From: Campylobacteraceae bacterium
GTDB lineage: Bacteria > Campylobacterota > Campylobacteria > Campylobacterales > Sulfurovaceae
Length of the DNA: 6,792 nt
Assembly: GCA_027063325.1 (NCBI GenBank)
Contig: JAMOSA010000251.1
Location: 1-6,792 of the forward strand
Reading direction: 5' to 3'
Both the position numbers and the translations under genes were made by a program. The first letter of the stretch is position 1; each line of letters begins with the position of its first letter. Below the pieces are notes generated by a model, which was not told the origin of the DNA, did not search any database, and worked only from the letters and a program-made list of their open reading frames with translations. Below are positions 4,434 through 6,792 of this stretch, piece by piece.

Positions 4434-6792
4434 ATGGGAATGAATCGACGAGATTTTCTAAAGAGTTCTGCAGCCGCCGCTGCTGCAAGTGCTGTTGGTA
4501 TTAGTGTTCCATCTGAAGTAAAAGCAGCCGCTGCTAAAGGTGAAGATGGTTGGCGTTGGGACAAAGCAGTTTGCCGTTTCTGTGGTACTGGTTGCGGTAT
4601 CATGATGGCTACAAAAAATGGCAAAATTGTTGCAGTCAAGGGTGACCCAGCCGCTCCAGTAAATAGAGGTCTTAACTGTATTAAAGGATACTTTAATGCA
4701 AAGATTATGTATGGAGCAGATAGATTAAAGACTCCTCTTCTTAGAGTAAATGAGAAGGGTGAATTTGATAAAAAAGGTAAATTCAAGCCAGTTAGCTGGA
4801 AAAGAGCTTTTGATGAGATGGAAAAGCATATCAGAAAAGCTCTCAAAGAGAGTGGTCCAGAAGGAGTTGCTGTATTTGGTTCTGGTCAATATACAATCAT
4901 GGAGGGTTATGCAGCCCAAAAGATGATGAAAGCTGGTTTCCGCTCAAATGCAATTGATCCAAATGCTAGACACTGTATGGCATCAGCAGTTGTTGGTTTC
5001 TATCAAACATTTGGTATAGATGAGCCAAGTGGTTGTTATGATGATATTGAAATTACTGATACTATTGTTACATGGGGTGCTAATATGGCAGAGATGCACC
5101 CAATTCTTTGGTCAAGAGTTACAGATAGAAAACTATCTAACCCAGAAAGAGTAAAAGTAGTAAATATCTCTACATACAGACACAGATGTTCAGATTTGGC
5201 TGATATTGAGATAATTTTCTCTCCACAGACAGATTTGGCTCTATGGAACTATGTAGCAAGAGAGATTGTATATAATCACCCAGATGCAATTGATTGGGAT
5301 TTTGTCAAAAAGCATATTGTATTTACAGTAGGTCGTCCAAACCTTGGATATGGTATGAGAAGAGCTGGTGAAAAATCTCTAAAAGAGGGAAAATATACCG
5401 AAAAAGAGATGGAGACAATCAAAAAAGAGATGTCAAAAGTTGTATCTGAAAAAGAGGGTCCTGCACTAGAGCCTTATGGATACAAAGCTGGTGATGTTAT
5501 GAAAAATACTCCAGGTACTCTTGCACACTGGATGATTACTTTTGAAGAGTATAAAAAGTCTCTTGAGCCATTTACACTAGATTATGTTGCCAAGATTGCA
5601 AAAGGCGATCCAAACGAAGATATCGAGAGCTTTAAAAACAAACTTAAAGCTTTAGCAGCTTTATATATAGAAAAAGATAGAAAAGTAGTATCTTTCTGGA
5701 CAATGGGTATGAACCAGCACACAAGAGGTACTTGGGTAAATACACTAAGCTATAATGTACACTTCTTGCTAAATAAACAAGCAAAACCAGGTAATGGAGC
5801 ATTCTCACTAACTGGTCAGCCAAGTGCTTGTGGTACTGCTAGAGAGGTTGGAACATTCTGTCACAGATTACCTGCAGACTTGATGGTAAAAAATCCTAAG
5901 CATAGAAAAATTGCTGAGAAGAAATGGCATATACCAGAGGGTACTCTAAATCCTGTTGGTAATCAGCACATTATGAAAATTCATAGAGATATTGAAGATG
6001 GTGTTGTAAAATTTGCATGGGTGAATGTATGTAACCCATATCAAGATAGTGCTAGTGCCAACCACTGGATTAAAGCAGCTAGAGAGATGGATAACTTTAT
6101 TGTAACATCAGATGGATATCCAGGAATTTCTGCAAAAGTATCAGATTTGGTACTACCAAGTGCAATGATCTATGAAAAGTGGGGAGCTTATGGTAATGCC
6201 GAAAGAAGAACTCAGCACTGGAGACAACAGGTACTTCCTGTAGGTGATGCTATGAGTGATACTTGGCAGTGGGTAGAGTTATCAAAGAGATTTACTGTAG
6301 ATGATCTATGGGGTCCATATACTCTAAGAAATGGTAAAAAACTTCCAGATGTAAGAAAAGCTGCTTACAAGATGGGATATAAGCCAGATACTACTATGTT
6401 TGAAATCCTTTATGCAAATGATAGAGCTAAAAAATATACACTAGATGATCCTGTAGCACAAGGCTTTGATGATACAGATAGCCGTGGAGATAGTCGTGGT
6501 GTAATTGGTAGTGATGGCAAAGAGTGGAAAGGGTATGGATTCTTTATTCATAAATATCTCTTTGAAGAGTATGCTTCATTTGGTAGAGGACATGGACATG
6601 ACCTTGCTCCATTTGATGTATATCACAAAGTTAGAGGACTCAAATGGCCAGTTGTTGATGGTAAAGAGACTCAGTGGAGATTTAATGTAAAATATGACCC
6701 ATATGCTGCAAAAGCAGCAAAAGAGACAGGTGGAGATTTTGCATTCTATGGACCTCTTGCAAAAGCATTGCCAACAGGTGATCTAAGAGGTG
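4434..6792 (+). CDS. napA: Periplasmic nitrate reductase catalytic subunit NapA (3' end missing)
   Basis: NapA reduces nitrate to nitrite in the periplasm using Mo-bis-MGD and one [4Fe-4S] cluster. The frame is open to the window end; 786 codons are present of about 920-950 expected in this phylum. The N-terminus is a Tat signal (RRDFLK at residues 5-10, then an Ala-rich core, with cleavage likely near residues 31-33), so the folded cofactor-loaded enzyme is exported. The cluster cysteines are C47, C50, C54 and C82 (CX2CX3CX27C), followed by Lys84, the conserved electron-transfer lysine. C181 in DPNARHCMASA is the expected Mo ligand. Nap signatures follow: MGMNQHTRGTWVN (424-436), TGQPSACGTAREVGTF (460-475) and EKWGAYGNAERR (581-592). 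The ATG at 4434 lies five bases after AGGAGG; an in-frame ATG at 4440 is an alternative eleven bases away. In this phylum the operon usually continues napG-H-B-F-L-D. Confidence 0.97.
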   Translation, partial: MGMNRRDFLKSSAAAAAASAVGISVPSEVKAAAAKGEDGWRWDKAVCRFCGTGCGIMMATKNGKIVAVKGDPAAPVNRGLNCIKGYFNAKIMYGADRLKTPLLRVNEKGEFDKKGKFKPVSWKRAFDEMEKHIRKALKESGPEGVAVFGSGQYTIMEGYAAQKMMKAGFRSNAIDPNARHCMASAVVGFYQTFGIDEPSGCYDDIEITDTIVTWGANMAEMHPILWSRVTDRKLSNPERVKVVNISTYRHRCSDLADIEIIFSPQTDLALWNYVAREIVYNHPDAIDWDFVKKHIVFTVGRPNLGYGMRRAGEKSLKEGKYTEKEMETIKKEMSKVVSEKEGPALEPYGYKAGDVMKNTPGTLAHWMITFEEYKKSLEPFTLDYVAKIAKGDPNEDIESFKNKLKALAALYIEKDRKVVSFWTMGMNQHTRGTWVNTLSYNVHFLLNKQAKPGNGAFSLTGQPSACGTAREVGTFCHRLPADLMVKNPKHRKIAEKKWHIPEGTLNPVGNQHIMKIHRDIEDGVVKFAWVNVCNPYQDSASANHWIKAAREMDNFIVTSDGYPGISAKVSDLVLPSAMIYEKWGAYGNAERRTQHWRQQVLPVGDAMSDTWQWVELSKRFTVDDLWGPYTLRNGKKLPDVRKAAYKMGYKPDTTMFEILYANDRAKKYTLDDPVAQGFDDTDSRGDSRGVIGSDGKEWKGYGFFIHKYLFEEYASFGRGHGHDLAPFDVYHKVRGLKWPVVDGKETQWRFNVKYDPYAAKAAKETGGDFAFYGPLAKALPTGDLRG

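Noticed and set aside
4406..4846. 146-residue minus-strand Ala-rich frame, and a second one at 4725-4919
   Set aside because: Both are opposite the start of napA; the Ala run is the complement of the Ala codons in the Tat signal region.
6505..6690. 61-residue plus-strand frame
   Set aside because: It is an out-of-frame reading inside napA.
4434..6792. Formate dehydrogenase or another molybdopterin oxidoreductase instead of NapA
   Set aside because: A Cys Mo ligand in the DPNARHC context, CX2CX3CX27C spacing and the TGQPSACGTAREVGTF stretch are specific to NapA.

Overview
The window looks like chromosomal DNA of a Campylobacterota (epsilonproteobacterial) bacterium. It is AT-rich. It carries hobA, a DnaA-partner gene known only from this phylum, in the order hobA-holB-folP that Helicobacter pylori also has (HP1230-HP1232). 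Its FolP has the long N-terminal extension seen in the group, and its promoters show a good -10 box with T-tracts or a poor -35. A periplasmic nitrate reductase beside a siroheme decarboxylase fits a free-living, nitrate-respiring or denitrifying member, of the Sulfurimonas/Sulfurovum kind. The genus is an inference.

Layout. Bases 1-2197 (+) hold a tight housekeeping operon: the 3' part of hobA (replication initiation), holB (clamp-loader delta-prime) and folP (folate synthesis). Stops and starts overlap or nearly touch, and an AT-rich hairpin with a T-run follows. Bases 2261-2690 (+) form a free-standing cold-shock gene with its own promoter, a predicted leader of about 140 nt that could fold over its ribosome binding site, and a strong GC-stemmed terminator. 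Bases 2700-2903 (-) encode a small acidic helical protein of unknown function with its own promoter. Bases 2960-3054 are a non-coding spacer rich in inverted and direct repeats.

Bases 3055-6792 form a divergent anaerobic-respiration locus. On the minus strand is a 333-residue protein with two Lrp/AsnC-like modules, which I read as a fused siroheme decarboxylase (AhbA/AhbB, NirD/NirL family). On the plus strand is napA with a Tat signal, cut by the window end. The 377-bp spacer contains two perfect FNR-type palindromes (TTGAT-N4-ATCAA). Each sits about 41-42 bp upstream of the start point predicted from a good -10 box, one facing each gene. The simplest reading is that one FNR/CRP-family regulator turns on nitrate reduction and a heme d1 (or alternative heme) biosynthesis step together when oxygen runs low.

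No RNA genes, insertion sequences, CRISPR arrays or phage genes were seen. I found no wholly new system. The points most worth following up are the paired FNR-type promoters, the fused decarboxylase next to nap, and the long cold-shock leader.
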